This document shows, one piece after another, positions 52,955 to 62,714 of a DNA stretch of 64,000 bases. The stretch's first letter is position 1, and each line of letters opens with the position of its first letter. The notes beneath the pieces are model-generated. The model was not told the DNA's origin, did not search any database, and saw only the letters and a list, made by a program, of their open reading frames with translations. Origin of the DNA: JAHOYW01 sp963664605 (GTDB lineage: Bacteria > Verrucomicrobiota > Lentisphaeria > Victivallales > Victivallaceae); contig OY761536.1 of assembly GCA_963664605.1 (NCBI GenBank), forward strand, positions 868,001 to 932,000, given 5' to 3'. A program made the position numbers and the translations under genes.

Positions 52955-55453
52955 ATGGCAGAAAATATCGAAAATGAAGTCATTCCAAATGCTGAATACG
53001 GCGCGGGGCAAATAACAGTTTTAGAAGGTCTTGAAGCGGTTAGAATGCGTCCCAGTATGTATATCGGTGATACTGGCCAACGCGGTTTGCATCACTTGGT
53101 TTACGAGGTTGTTGATAATAGTATTGACGAAGCTTTAGCCGGTTATGCGTCAGAAATAAAAGTGACTATTCATCAAGATAACAGTATCACTGTCCAGGAT
53201 GACGGTCGCGGTATTCCTACAGATATTCATGAGGGTGAAGGTAAACCCGCGGTGGAAGTTGTAATGACTGTTCTCCACGCCGGAGGTAAATTCGACCATA
53301 GTTCATACAAGGTTTCCGGCGGTCTGCATGGTGTAGGTGTTTCCTGTGTTAACGCGCTGAGTAAATGGCTTGATGTGGAAGTGGCGCGTGACGGGGCGGC
53401 TTACCATATGCGCTTTGAACGCGGCGACACCAAAAAAGAACTGACAAAATTATATGATACAGATAAACACGGTACGAAAGTCAGTTTTCTTCCTGACAGC
53501 GAAATTTTTTCTGAAAGTGTCTATGTTTGGGATATTTTAGCTAAGCGTCTTCGTGAGCTGGCATTTCTGAATCGCGGTATCACGATTTCATTGAACGATG
53601 AACGTGCTGATGAGAACGACAATACCCGTAAAGAAACTTTTCATTATGAAGGCGGTATTTGTGAATTTGTCGCAATGCTTAATGAAAACAAACAGGTTCT
53701 TTCTCAAGATGTAATCTATCTTGAAAAATCCAAAGATGATATTGAAGTTGAACTTGGTATGCAGTACAATGATGGTTTCAATGAAAACATTTACAGCTAT
53801 ACCAATAATATCAATACTATTGAAGGCGGCACGCACCTTACCGGTTTCCAGACCGCGTTGACACGTACCATCAATGCTTACGCGAAAAACAACAAAATGC
53901 TGAAGAACGACAAGCCTATGAGCGGTAATGACACCCGTGAAGGCTTGACCGCGGTAATCAGCGTAAAAGTTCCCGACCCGCAGTTTGAAGGACAGACGAA
54001 AACAAAACTCGGCAACAGTGAAGTTCGCGGGATAGTTGAGTCTATTGTCAACGAAGGGCTTGGAGCGTTTATGGAAGAAAATCCGGCGGTTGCCAAAGAA
54101 ATAATAAATAAGGCGATGACCGCTGCCAGAGCTCGTGAAGCAGCCCGTAAAGCCCGTGAACTGGTGCAGCGCAAAGGGGCATTGGACGGATTCAGCCTGC
54201 CGGGTAAACTGGCGGATTGTTCAAGCCGTGATCCTGGGAAAAGCGAATTGTATATTGTGGAAGGGGACTCTGCTGGAGGTTCGGCAAAACAGGGCCGGGA
54301 CAGTTCTTTTCAGGCGATTTTGCCGATTCGCGGTAAATTGCTCAATGTAGAAAAAGCGCGGCTCGACAAGATTCTGCAGAACAAGGAAATTCAGTCCCTG
54401 GTTGCTGCTGTCGGCTGCGGGATCGGTGAAGAGTTTGATGTAGCTAAAGCCCGTTACCACCGTGTCGTAATCATGACGGATGCGGACGTTGACGGCTCAC
54501 ATATCAGGACTTTGCTTCTTACTTTCTTTTATCGCCAGATGCAGCCGCTTATTGAGGCGGGTTATGTTTATATCGCGAATCCTCCGCTTTACAAAGTCCG
54601 CCGCCGCAAGAAAGAACGTTATATTGATACGGAAAGCCAGCTGGATAATTTCCTGACTGAACTTGGTTGTGAGGATATTGAGATTTATGATTCTGAAAAC
54701 AAGCCGTTTGATATGGCTGTAGTTAATAAACTGATTGAAATATTCTTTAAGGTGCAGAACATAGCGCTTGGCCTGCAGCGTTCAGGAATTGAAGCGGAAA
54801 ACTATTTTGCGCAGATCAGGAACGGTGAAGAATTTCCAGTCGCAAAGATCAATGTTCGTGAGAATGACGGAACTGTTTCCTCCAAATTTATTTATACGGA
54901 TGAAGAAGAGGAAGCCTATATTCGCGAAGTAAAAGAGCGTTTAGCTCCGGTAACTGAAGACGCGCCTGTCGAGCCTGCGGAAAATAGTGAGCCTGTTGAA
55001 GAAGGTGAAGAACAGGATGATTTTTCAAAAATAGATTCATCTATTGATGTAATCAGTATATTTGAAGCCGATCAATGCAAAGAAATCATTTCTCAGCTTG
55101 CAGCCCTGAATATGAAGGGTGAAAACCTCTTTAGCGGAAACGGCTGCTTATTCAAAGTAAAATCCGGAGAAAAGGAAGATGATATATTCAGCATAGAAGA
55201 ATTATTCAATGCAATCAAGCAGAACGGTCGTCAGGGTTTGCATATTCAGCGTTACAAAGGTCTTGGAGAAATGAATGCCGAGCAGCTTTGGGAAACAACC
55301 ATGGACCCGGATACCCGCAAGATGATTACGGTGACTATGGAAGATGCGGTTGAAGCGGAACGTATGTTTACTTTGTTGATGGGCGATATTGTTGAGCCTC
55401 GGCGTAACTATATCGAGAAATACGCGGCAACAGTTAAAAACCTTGACATTTAA
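52955..55453 (+). CDS. gyrB: DNA gyrase subunit B
   Basis: ATPase subunit of gyrase. The GHKL domain has EVVDNSIDEALAG with catalytic Glu51 and Asn55, DDGRGIP and GGLHGVG; the Toprim domain has EGDSAGGSAKQGRD and DADVDGSHIRTLLLT. The C-terminus has HIQRYKGLGEMNAEQLWETTMD (within 770-792). A Glu/acidic insert (about 666-690) between the Toprim and C-terminal domains resembles the insert of Gram-negative GyrB. The start has AGGAGA at a good distance. gyrA is not next to it; recA follows at 15 bases. Confidence 0.97.
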   Translation: MAENIENEVIPNAEYGAGQITVLEGLEAVRMRPSMYIGDTGQRGLHHLVYEVVDNSIDEALAGYASEIKVTIHQDNSITVQDDGRGIPTDIHEGEGKPAVEVVMTVLHAGGKFDHSSYKVSGGLHGVGVSCVNALSKWLDVEVARDGAAYHMRFERGDTKKELTKLYDTDKHGTKVSFLPDSEIFSESVYVWDILAKRLRELAFLNRGITISLNDERADENDNTRKETFHYEGGICEFVAMLNENKQVLSQDVIYLEKSKDDIEVELGMQYNDGFNENIYSYTNNINTIEGGTHLTGFQTALTRTINAYAKNNKMLKNDKPMSGNDTREGLTAVISVKVPDPQFEGQTKTKLGNSEVRGIVESIVNEGLGAFMEENPAVAKEIINKAMTAARAREAARKARELVQRKGALDGFSLPGKLADCSSRDPGKSELYIVEGDSAGGSAKQGRDSSFQAILPIRGKLLNVEKARLDKILQNKEIQSLVAAVGCGIGEEFDVAKARYHRVVIMTDADVDGSHIRTLLLTFFYRQMQPLIEAGYVYIANPPLYKVRRRKKERYIDTESQLDNFLTELGCEDIEIYDSENKPFDMAVVNKLIEIFFKVQNIALGLQRSGIEAENYFAQIRNGEEFPVAKINVRENDGTVSSKFIYTDEEEEAYIREVKERLAPVTEDAPVEPAENSEPVEEGEEQDDFSKIDSSIDVISIFEADQCKEIISQLAALNMKGENLFSGNGCLFKVKSGEKEDDIFSIEELFNAIKQNGRQGLHIQRYKGLGEMNAEQLWETTMDPDTRKMITVTMEDAVEAERMFTLLMGDIVEPRRNYIEKYAATVKNLDI

Positions 55454-55468
55454 TATTGGAGTACAGAT

Positions 55469-56542
55469 ATGGCTAAAGAAAAGAAAGCCCCTATAAAAGC
55501 ATGGGATAAAGACGCTGACCGTGGTAAAGACCTGGAAATCGCTTTAAGTCAAATAGAAAAAACTTATGGTCAGGGCGCGATTATGCGTCTTGGCGATGAT
55601 ACAAGGATGTATGCGGATGTACCGACAATCAGTACCGGGGCTTTAGGATTAGACATTGCCCTGGGAATCGGCGGTTTGCCGCGCGGCAGGATCATTGAAA
55701 TATTCGGTCCTGAATCTTCAGGGAAAACAACTTTATGTCTGCATGTTATCGCCAATGCGCAGCGTGCCGGCGGGACGGCTGCGATTATTGATGCCGAACA
55801 TGCTATTGATCCTGTGTACGCGAGGAAAATCGGGGTTGACACTGACAAATTATTGATTGCACAGCCGGATTGCGGTGAAGATGCTTTGAATATTACAGAC
55901 ACTCTTGTCCGCAGTAATGCCATTGATGTTTTGATTATCGACTCGGTCGCGGCTTTGATCCCGCGTGCTGAACTTGAGGGACAGATGGGGGATTCCCACA
56001 TGGGATTACAGGCCCGTTTGATGTCCCAGGCATTGCGCAAACTTGCCGGAGCCGCCAACCGCAGCCGCACTTGTATTATATTCACCAATCAAATACGTAT
56101 GAAAATCGGCGTGATGTTCGGCAGCCCGGAAACAACTACCGGCGGTAATGCCTTGAAATTTTATTCATCAATCCGGATGGATATTCGCCGCATAGCCCAG
56201 ATAAAAGATTCAGCCGGTGATGTTCTCGGTAACCGCACCCGGGTTAAAGTGATTAAAAACAAAATGGCTCCGCCGTTCAAGATTGCCGAGTTTGATATTA
56301 TCTATTCGGAAGGAATTTCCCGTGCCGGGTCTATTCTTGATGTTGCTTTGGATTATGATCTCATAGAAAAACGTGGTTCATGGTTCTCATTTCAAGGCGA
56401 ACAGCTTGGGCAGGGGCGCGAAGCGACCAAAAATATTCTTCAGGATGATCCTGAGATTCAGAAGAAAGTACTTGACGCGATTAAAGAGAAACTTAATCCT
56501 AAAGCTGAAGTCGCGGAAACAGAGGAAGAAGCGGAAGCCTGA
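55469..56542 (+). CDS. recA: Recombinase RecA
   Basis: Strand-exchange protein and SOS co-protease, 357 residues. Walker A GPESSGKTT (80-88), the IDAEHAIDP catalytic Glu segment, IDSVAALIPRAELEG, loop L2 IFTNQIRMKIGVMFG and the GNALKFYSSIR segment are present. The C-terminal tail is acidic as usual (EVAETEEEAEA). It sits downstream of gyrB; I found no LexA box I would defend. Confidence 0.98.
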   Translation: MAKEKKAPIKAWDKDADRGKDLEIALSQIEKTYGQGAIMRLGDDTRMYADVPTISTGALGLDIALGIGGLPRGRIIEIFGPESSGKTTLCLHVIANAQRAGGTAAIIDAEHAIDPVYARKIGVDTDKLLIAQPDCGEDALNITDTLVRSNAIDVLIIDSVAALIPRAELEGQMGDSHMGLQARLMSQALRKLAGAANRSRTCIIFTNQIRMKIGVMFGSPETTTGGNALKFYSSIRMDIRRIAQIKDSAGDVLGNRTRVKVIKNKMAPPFKIAEFDIIYSEGISRAGSILDVALDYDLIEKRGSWFSFQGEQLGQGREATKNILQDDPEIQKKVLDAIKEKLNPKAEVAETEEEAEA

Positions 56543-56574
56543 TTTCACAAGCATTGTCTTGACAGAGGAATATT

Positions 56575-59112
56575 ATGTTAAAGCTGTTTTATAAAAAAGC
56601 TGTATTGAAAGCCGGAGCAGCTATATTTCTGTATTGTATTTTCAGTATCCTCAATGCCGATGACGCTGCTCGTTTACGTGCGCTCGGAGATGCCGCACTC
56701 AAAGTAAATGACTACAAACAGGCAATCAGGTTTTATGTCCGTTATAAAGCGGCTGCCGGAGGTGACAACGCTCAACTGCAGGATGCTTACATACATCTGA
56801 TAACTGCATATGTCAATGCGGCTGACATTACTAATGCTAAACTTGAGCTTGACGCTTTTTCGAGAACTTTTCCGCAGGCGGATAAGAATTTAAAGGCTTT
56901 TTATAAAGCCCGGATTTTAATGTTTGAAGGCAAATATAAAGATGCTGAAAATTTATTGAATCTGACTCTTAAAGAAAAAATGAAAAAGGGAGATTTGTAT
57001 TTTGAACTTCTTTCAGCTTTGGGGCTTAGCATAAGGCGGCAGAAACGCTGGCAGGACGCAGCTAAAGTTTATGATTTCCTTGAAAAACAGTCAAAAGGCA
57101 ACGCCTGGGAATTTATTGCGTTTCAGCAAAAACTATATTGCCTTATCATGGGCGAGGATCTGATAAAAAGCAAAAAACTCTTTGAAGAAAGCAAAAAATT
57201 CAGCCGTCATGCTGATTATTCCCAGTTGAAGCTTCTCCTGCTCCTGCAGATGATTAAGGAAAAAAGATTTTCCGAACTACGGAAAACTTATACAGAAGTG
57301 ATAAAGAATATTAATATCGGGCCTGACCCCCTGGTATATAAAATTTCTCAAATTGCGATAAAACATTTTTTGAAAAACGGTCACCCGAAAGATGCAATAG
57401 TATTTCTGCGTGATGCGTTCAAGTTTGCTCCGGATGATAATGAACGTAAAATCAGCCTGCTTTTACTGATAAATACTTACGTGAAAATCAAGGAAAATAA
57501 GCTGGCAATCAAGGCAGCTTTAAAATATATTGAACTGTATTATTCTGATGCCAAAGCTTTAGAGGTGCAGCTTCAATGTGCCCGCCTTATGGCTTTGGAG
57601 AAACAATATTCCGAAGCGCTGGCTATGTATACCACGATGCTTAAAGAGTCTCGTTTGAGCACGAATATGCGTATTACCGTTGCGCGTGAAGCCGCGATAA
57701 TTTATGAACTCAACGGGGCTCCGGACAAAGCTATCCGTATGCTGTCGATAATTTATGAAATAGCCAGTACTGACGCGCAGAGAATGGAAGGGAAATACCT
57801 GGAAGGGCAGCTATACTACAAAAATAAAGAATTTACCGAAGCCGCTGCGGCTTTTGAAGAAGTGATGGTTCAGGAATCTCCCTGGAAAGATCTTGGTACT
57901 TATTGGGCTCTGCAGTCCCAGCTCCAACTGAAAAACTACAGAAAGGCTTTGTATATAGCGGAGGAATTACGCAAAAATAAAAAGAATAAGGAACTTGCCT
58001 CTTGCGGACAATATTATTCAGCATATTGTCAGGAGCAGCTTGGTGATACAGATGAAGCTTTCAAGAATTATCAGATTTACTATAAACTTTTTCCCAAGGA
58101 TAAATATGCTCCGATGGCAATATTTGCGGCGGGAAAGATTTTGTTTTCCCAGAATAAATTTGCCGAAGTTATAGGGCTGTTTAAGGATTTTACAGAGAAA
58201 TATCCTAAAAATGAGTTTGCCCCGAACGTTTTATACAAAATTATCTTTGCCTGTTATCAGCTCCATAAATGGGATGATATGAAGAAAGCTATACTTGAAA
58301 TGGTTAAAAAATATCCTGATTCTACTTATTGCGTCGCGGCAGAATTCTGGTTTGTTGATTGTCTGCGTAATCGCGGCAAATATGATGAGGCTGAAAAATG
58401 GATTCAGACAATGTTTAAAAAATACCCGAAGAATCCAGAAGTCACAGCTCAATTACTTTACGATTGTGCTTTGATATGCTCCAAGTCGCGTAAATCTGAA
58501 AAAGCTTTAAAATGCCTTGAGGAACTTTTTAAAAAATATCCTAATAACAATATAAACGCAAAAGCTTTATTTCTTGCGGGTAATATTGCTTCTCGAGAAG
58601 GCAATTATTCTTTAGCGGAAATCTATTACCATCGCGCTGCGAGGCTTCGTCCTAAATCAGCTTTTGAAACAGCTTGTCTTGGGCGTATAGCTGATTGTAA
58701 CTACAGCCTTTACAATAATACTTTCGACCCGAAACTGCTGAAAAAGGCCGCAGAAGATTATAAAAAATTACTTGATAAAAAGGAGCTTAGCCCGCCAATC
58801 CGTAATCAGAGTAAATATAAGCTTGGACGCTGTTATGAATTATTAAATCAAGAAGATGATGCCCTTGACATGTATAACGAATTGATTTATGGTTATCAGG
58901 TTGATCAGAAGAACGGCATTAAGCGGAAACCGATATGGGTAGTTAAGGCAGCTAACGCGGCGATTCGCATATATTTGAATATAGGTACATCGGAATCAGC
59001 ACAAGAGGCTATTCGAGTATACCGTTTAATGAAAGAAATGAAACTGCAGACAGGTGAAAACTTCGATGGTTTTATAAAGAATATTCAAACGAAATATAGT
59101 TTAGAAGACTAG
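56575..59112 (+). CDS. Exported TPR-repeat protein
   Basis: An 845-residue protein with a signal peptide (about residues 1-28, ending in SILNADDAARLRALG) and more than ten tetratricopeptide-like repeats over the rest, for example AALKVNDYKQAIRFYVRYK and FEEVMVQESPWKDLGTYWALQ. Several repeats resemble the YbgF/CpoB C-terminal TPR pattern (FPKDKYAPMAIFAAGKILF). It precedes ExbB and ExbD genes at 199 bases, so a periplasmic role in the Tol/Ton machinery is plausible. It is much larger than YbgF. Confidence 0.8.
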   Translation: MLKLFYKKAVLKAGAAIFLYCIFSILNADDAARLRALGDAALKVNDYKQAIRFYVRYKAAAGGDNAQLQDAYIHLITAYVNAADITNAKLELDAFSRTFPQADKNLKAFYKARILMFEGKYKDAENLLNLTLKEKMKKGDLYFELLSALGLSIRRQKRWQDAAKVYDFLEKQSKGNAWEFIAFQQKLYCLIMGEDLIKSKKLFEESKKFSRHADYSQLKLLLLLQMIKEKRFSELRKTYTEVIKNINIGPDPLVYKISQIAIKHFLKNGHPKDAIVFLRDAFKFAPDDNERKISLLLLINTYVKIKENKLAIKAALKYIELYYSDAKALEVQLQCARLMALEKQYSEALAMYTTMLKESRLSTNMRITVAREAAIIYELNGAPDKAIRMLSIIYEIASTDAQRMEGKYLEGQLYYKNKEFTEAAAAFEEVMVQESPWKDLGTYWALQSQLQLKNYRKALYIAEELRKNKKNKELASCGQYYSAYCQEQLGDTDEAFKNYQIYYKLFPKDKYAPMAIFAAGKILFSQNKFAEVIGLFKDFTEKYPKNEFAPNVLYKIIFACYQLHKWDDMKKAILEMVKKYPDSTYCVAAEFWFVDCLRNRGKYDEAEKWIQTMFKKYPKNPEVTAQLLYDCALICSKSRKSEKALKCLEELFKKYPNNNINAKALFLAGNIASREGNYSLAEIYYHRAARLRPKSAFETACLGRIADCNYSLYNNTFDPKLLKKAAEDYKKLLDKKELSPPIRNQSKYKLGRCYELLNQEDDALDMYNELIYGYQVDQKNGIKRKPIWVVKAANAAIRIYLNIGTSESAQEAIRVYRLMKEMKLQTGENFDGFIKNIQTKYSLED

Positions 59113-59247
59113 CTTTAAGGCTTAAGGACATGGCATGTCGTTTATTGTTGACTTGTATAAAATTTTAATTAATTGTAAAGATTACTCATTCAACGTTCAG
59201 ATGAGTGGAGCCGCACCGAATATAGCAGGTTGAGTTGGTTGAAATAT

Positions 59248-59264
59248 CACAAATGCTCTTTGTG
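59248..59264. repeat. Palindrome in the gap before exbB
   Basis: CACAAA-TGCTC-TTTGTG is a perfect 6-bp inverted repeat with a 5-base centre, about 48 bases before the exbB start. It could be an operator. Nothing else was recognised in the 199-base gap 59113-59311 apart from the AT-rich repeat at 59282-59298. Confidence 0.3.
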
Positions 59265-59311
59265 AAATCAATAGAAAAAATTTAAAACTTAAAACTTAGC
59301 AAGGATAGATT

Positions 59312-59965
59312 ATGTTATTTGTAAGGTTAATGGTTAATGGCGGCCCGATAATGTGGCCGATTCTTTTGTGCAGTATAATTGCGATGTTTGTTTTTATCGA
59401 AAAATGGTTCCAGTTCCATCGCGAGCAGATTAATGTCAAGGAACTGGTAAAAGGCGTGATAAATGTCTTAAAACGCGGCGGCTTGATCGAAGCAATCAGT
59501 CTTTGCGATAATACTCCCGGCCCGGCTGCCCGGATTCTCGGTTCGGCAATTCTTGCCTATGAACGCGGCAACGCGGATATCAAGCAGGTGATAAAAGATA
59601 ATAACCTGGTGGAAATCCCACGTTTGGAAAGACATCTGAATATTCTGGCGTCTATCGGTTATGTGGCTCCGCTTCTGGGGTTGCTGGGAACAGTTCTCGG
59701 CATGATGATCGCGTTCGAAGTCATTCATGACAAAAATGTTTATTTGTCGGCGGCAGACCTCTCTAAGAGCATCAGTATGGCTCTGACTACAACCGCAGCC
59801 GGTTTATGTGTCGCAATACCTTGTTATCTTGGTTACAATTATCTGGTTTCCCGTTTGAATTCGATTGCTTTGGATATGGAGAAAGCCGCTTCCGAGATAA
59901 CTCATTTTTTCAAGCATAACAGTCCCGTTTCCAAAGAAAAAAGGGAACTTGCGGAGGAAGCATGA
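59312..59965 (+). CDS. ExbB/TolQ proton-channel protein
   Basis: Inner-membrane subunit of a proton-driven motor, 217 residues. Three membrane helices: about 8-28, 108-130 (LASIGYVAPLLGLLGTVLGMMIAF) and 148-172 (SISMALTTTAAGLCVAIPCYLGY), the last two carrying the polar pore residues of the MotA/TolQ/ExbB family. It is too generic to separate ExbB from TolQ. It overlaps the ExbD-type gene by four bases (translational coupling). Confidence 0.92.
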   Translation: MLFVRLMVNGGPIMWPILLCSIIAMFVFIEKWFQFHREQINVKELVKGVINVLKRGGLIEAISLCDNTPGPAARILGSAILAYERGNADIKQVIKDNNLVEIPRLERHLNILASIGYVAPLLGLLGTVLGMMIAFEVIHDKNVYLSAADLSKSISMALTTTAAGLCVAIPCYLGYNYLVSRLNSIALDMEKAASEITHFFKHNSPVSKEKRELAEEA

Positions 59966-60423
59966 AAACAGTAACGTATTCACGCAGTTTCAAACCAACG
60001 CTCACTCAACTTAGCGGACGTCCTGATTTGACGCCAATGGTGGATGTTTTATTTCTTTTACTGATTTTTTTTATGATTGGCAGCTCTTTCGTGCAGGTGG
60101 GTGGGGTTAAAGTCAATTTGCCCAATACTGCGACAACGAAGAACTATGGTATTGAAAAATCAGTTATTACGCTTGCCCGTACGGAAAACAAAAACCTGAT
60201 ATACTTCAATGAAAAAGAAGTTTCATGGGATCAACTGAAACGGCGGTTGGCGGAAGTCAGGAACTTTTCAGCTTCAGGGACGGTCATTATTCGCGCTGAC
60301 CGTCTAATTCCTTTTGGGATTGTAGCCCGGCTCATGGCTTTAGCTGAGAACGCCAATGTTGCCGCGATTGTCGCAACGACCCCGGAACAAAAACAAGAAG
60401 AAACGGAATTCGATGCAGACTAG
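59962..60423 (+). CDS. ExbD/TolR family protein
   Basis: Proton-channel partner of ExbB, 153 residues. The single helix MVDVLFLLLIFFMIGSSFVQV (about 27-47) carries the key Asp. The periplasmic part has VKVNLPNTAT and TVIIRADRLIPFGIVARLMALA, as in ExbD/TolR. It starts with an ATG inside the exbB stop region (four-base overlap). The next gene overlaps its end. Confidence 0.92.
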   Translation: MKTVTYSRSFKPTLTQLSGRPDLTPMVDVLFLLLIFFMIGSSFVQVGGVKVNLPNTATTKNYGIEKSVITLARTENKNLIYFNEKEVSWDQLKRRLAEVRNFSASGTVIIRADRLIPFGIVARLMALAENANVAAIVATTPEQKQEETEFDAD

Positions 60424-61168
60424 CACAAAAACTAAAGAAGTCTCCCGAATGCAGAAGAGAATTTTTTTTGTAGCAATAATTCTGGCATTACTGGTTCACG
60501 GACTTTTACTTGTATTATTTGAATATGCGCCTTCGAAGAAGATCTACAGCAATACTCATACTGCTGGAGTTACTTTTATGAATTTGGATAGTCAGCCTCC
60601 GGCGAAACGCCGTGAGCTTCTCAACTGGCTTGAATATCATGAGCCCAGTTTGATTTCCGCTCCTAATCCCAAATATGGCTATAATCAATTGATACCTTAT
60701 AGTGATTTTCGCCCGGCGCAAGCTGATAAATTTCATAAAGCTGATTTACCAGAAGTCCCTGAAAAAAAACTTAAGGAATTTTCTTCTTTGGATGTAGACG
60801 GCAATACAAAAAGATCTTTGCTGCAAAGTTCCATCTTCAAGCATCCGCATAAAGTTGCTTCTGAAGTTCCTGAAACGGCAGTTCCGGATATAAAATACCC
60901 TTTAGTAAAAAATGGCGATACCGTTTTGGAATTATCTTTTTCATCATATTTATTGAAAGACTCTCAAAAGCTTAAAGCTAAACCTATGTTGATTAACTAT
61001 AGCCTGAAAAGAAACAAGATGCTCCCCAGGGTGGAGGTTGTAAATTCATCCGGCAGTTATGATTTTGACATGCAGGTATTGCGGGAACTTTCGCTGCATA
61101 TTGATAAGCTTGCTAAAGACGGTAATGATTTTAAAATCAGCATCGAGTGGCACGGGGAGGGAAAATGA
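60413..61168 (+). CDS. TonB-like protein with single N-terminal anchor
   Basis: I prefer ATG 60413, which overlaps the ExbD stop by 11 bases; an upstream in-frame ATG at 60356 gives an unlikely Lys-rich extension inside exbD. The protein (251 residues) has one helix (about 15-36, FFVAIILALLVHGLLLVLF) and a long periplasmic part without a Pro-rich rod. Its end (VEVVNSSGSYDFDMQVLRE and DFKISIEW) weakly resembles the TonB C-terminal domain. Position after exbB-exbD supports a TonB/TolA role; the identity is inference. Confidence 0.55.
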   Translation: MQTSTKTKEVSRMQKRIFFVAIILALLVHGLLLVLFEYAPSKKIYSNTHTAGVTFMNLDSQPPAKRRELLNWLEYHEPSLISAPNPKYGYNQLIPYSDFRPAQADKFHKADLPEVPEKKLKEFSSLDVDGNTKRSLLQSSIFKHPHKVASEVPETAVPDIKYPLVKNGDTVLELSFSSYLLKDSQKLKAKPMLINYSLKRNKMLPRVEVVNSSGSYDFDMQVLRELSLHIDKLAKDGNDFKISIEWHGEGK

Positions 61169-61404
61169 TCGGCATAGATCTTACAACCGGTTTATTAATA
61201 TATCTTTTCGTATGGCTGATAACAATTACCATCTTGTGGATACGCGAGCTCCGCAGAATAAAGACCTATGACTGGGATATCAGCAGTAACCGTTTATTCC
61301 GCTGTAATTCCTGTCACTACTCTTTTCTAGTCAAGGATGAGCATACTAATTTAGTGCGTTGCCCCCGTTGCAACGCAATGTGTATACTTTTCAAAAAGCA
61401 ATAA
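61165..61404 (+). CDS. Small membrane protein with zinc ribbon
   Basis: I chose ATG 61165, which sits in an ATGA overlap with the previous stop and follows GGGAGG. The 79-residue protein has an N-terminal helix (about 7-26) and a C-x2-C ... C-x2-C zinc ribbon (RCNSCHYSFLVKDEHTN then RCPRCNAMC). It is probably translated with the TonB-like gene. I recognise no named family. Confidence 0.75.
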   Translation: MIGIDLTTGLLIYLFVWLITITILWIRELRRIKTYDWDISSNRLFRCNSCHYSFLVKDEHTNLVRCPRCNAMCILFKKQ

Positions 61405-61411
61405 AGGATAT

Positions 61412-62710
61412 ATGAAAAGATCCAATTTAAAATCATTTATCCATGGCAGCGCCGCCTCAATGATCGGTGTCGGCCTGCTTGGAATAATGAATTATTTCAT
61501 CAGGCGCATTTTATACTTGAATCTATCTGATATAGATTACGGATTTATTTACAGCGCTTTTGCTTTGGTAATGGTCATTATGGTATTTCTTGACCTGGGG
61601 TTGGGACAGGCAACCAGCATTTTACTAGCCAAGAGTTTTGCGGAGAATGATGCGTATAAGTCAAAAAAAATATTTACAATCACCTTTGTGGTTAAATTAG
61701 TTTTGGGCTTAGCTGTTTTGCTGATAGTAGAAGTTCTGGCTCCGTATTTAACTCATTATTATTTTAAATATCCAGGCAGCTGTATTTTGCTGATGTTGTT
61801 ATTTTTACTCGTTCCAACTCAGGCTATAGAATCCTCCATGTTGTGCGTAATAACTGCGCACAAAGCATTTGTTACACATAATATTTTGTTGAACTTTAAA
61901 GCATTTATTACCTTGACGGGCGTTTTTTTCTGCGTGAAGGCATATGGTATAGAATCCTGCATAACATGGTTTGTCGCCGCAAGCGTAATTACTGCAATAC
62001 TGGCGTTTGGGGTAGTCAAACGCTACGGCATCAATTTAATTAATTTAAAAGAAATTAAGTTTACTGAATTGAAAACGATGTTTTCGCTTAGTTCCTGGAT
62101 TGCGATCTCGACTGCGGCAATATCCATTATGTACTCAATGGATACGATTTGCCTCACCTGGCTTAAAGGGCTGGAATCTGTCGCGATGTATCAAGTCGCA
62201 CTACCTATAATGCAGATTGCCCAGAGCTTTTTCGTCTTTCCGATAATATTTACCCCGTTTGTCGCTGAGATGTGGCAGAAAAAGGACTATGCAGGAATAA
62301 AACATTCATGTTATCTGGCAAATTTCCTGATGTTATTGACGCTTCCGGTTTTTATTTTTGCCGGGATTTATTTTGCTCCTGATATCATCAGTATTTTATT
62401 TGATAAAAAAGATATTGCGGCTGCTCCGGCTGTAACAATTTTATGGTGCGGGATGGTCTTTTTCTCTATTGCATCTTTTAATATTACCGCCCTTAATTCC
62501 GGCGGCAGACAAAAAAATGCGGCTTACATGGTATTGGTTTGCGTATTCGTAAATTTTGCTTTAAATATTATCCTGATACCGCAGTTTGACTATATTGGCG
62601 CGGCACTGGCTACCGCAGTAACTTATTTGATAATGGCATTGATCTCGATTATTATCCTGATATTTGTCTTTAACAAAAAAATGAGCTTAAATAATATACA
62701 AGGGACATGA
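61412..62710 (+). CDS. Polysaccharide flippase (MOP/Wzx family)
   Basis: A 432-residue membrane protein with about 12-14 hydrophobic helices, starting with SFIHGSAASMIGVGLLGIMN and containing DLGLGQATSILLAKSFAEND, which is typical of oligosaccharide flippases. It should move undecaprenyl-linked sugars across the inner membrane, the first gene of a surface-polysaccharide locus that runs off the window. It starts seven bases after the zinc-ribbon gene. Substrate unknown. Confidence 0.85.
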   Translation: MKRSNLKSFIHGSAASMIGVGLLGIMNYFIRRILYLNLSDIDYGFIYSAFALVMVIMVFLDLGLGQATSILLAKSFAENDAYKSKKIFTITFVVKLVLGLAVLLIVEVLAPYLTHYYFKYPGSCILLMLLFLLVPTQAIESSMLCVITAHKAFVTHNILLNFKAFITLTGVFFCVKAYGIESCITWFVAASVITAILAFGVVKRYGINLINLKEIKFTELKTMFSLSSWIAISTAAISIMYSMDTICLTWLKGLESVAMYQVALPIMQIAQSFFVFPIIFTPFVAEMWQKKDYAGIKHSCYLANFLMLLTLPVFIFAGIYFAPDIISILFDKKDIAAAPAVTILWCGMVFFSIASFNITALNSGGRQKNAAYMVLVCVFVNFALNIILIPQFDYIGAALATAVTYLIMALISIIILIFVFNKKMSLNNIQGT

Positions 62711-62714
62711 TTAT

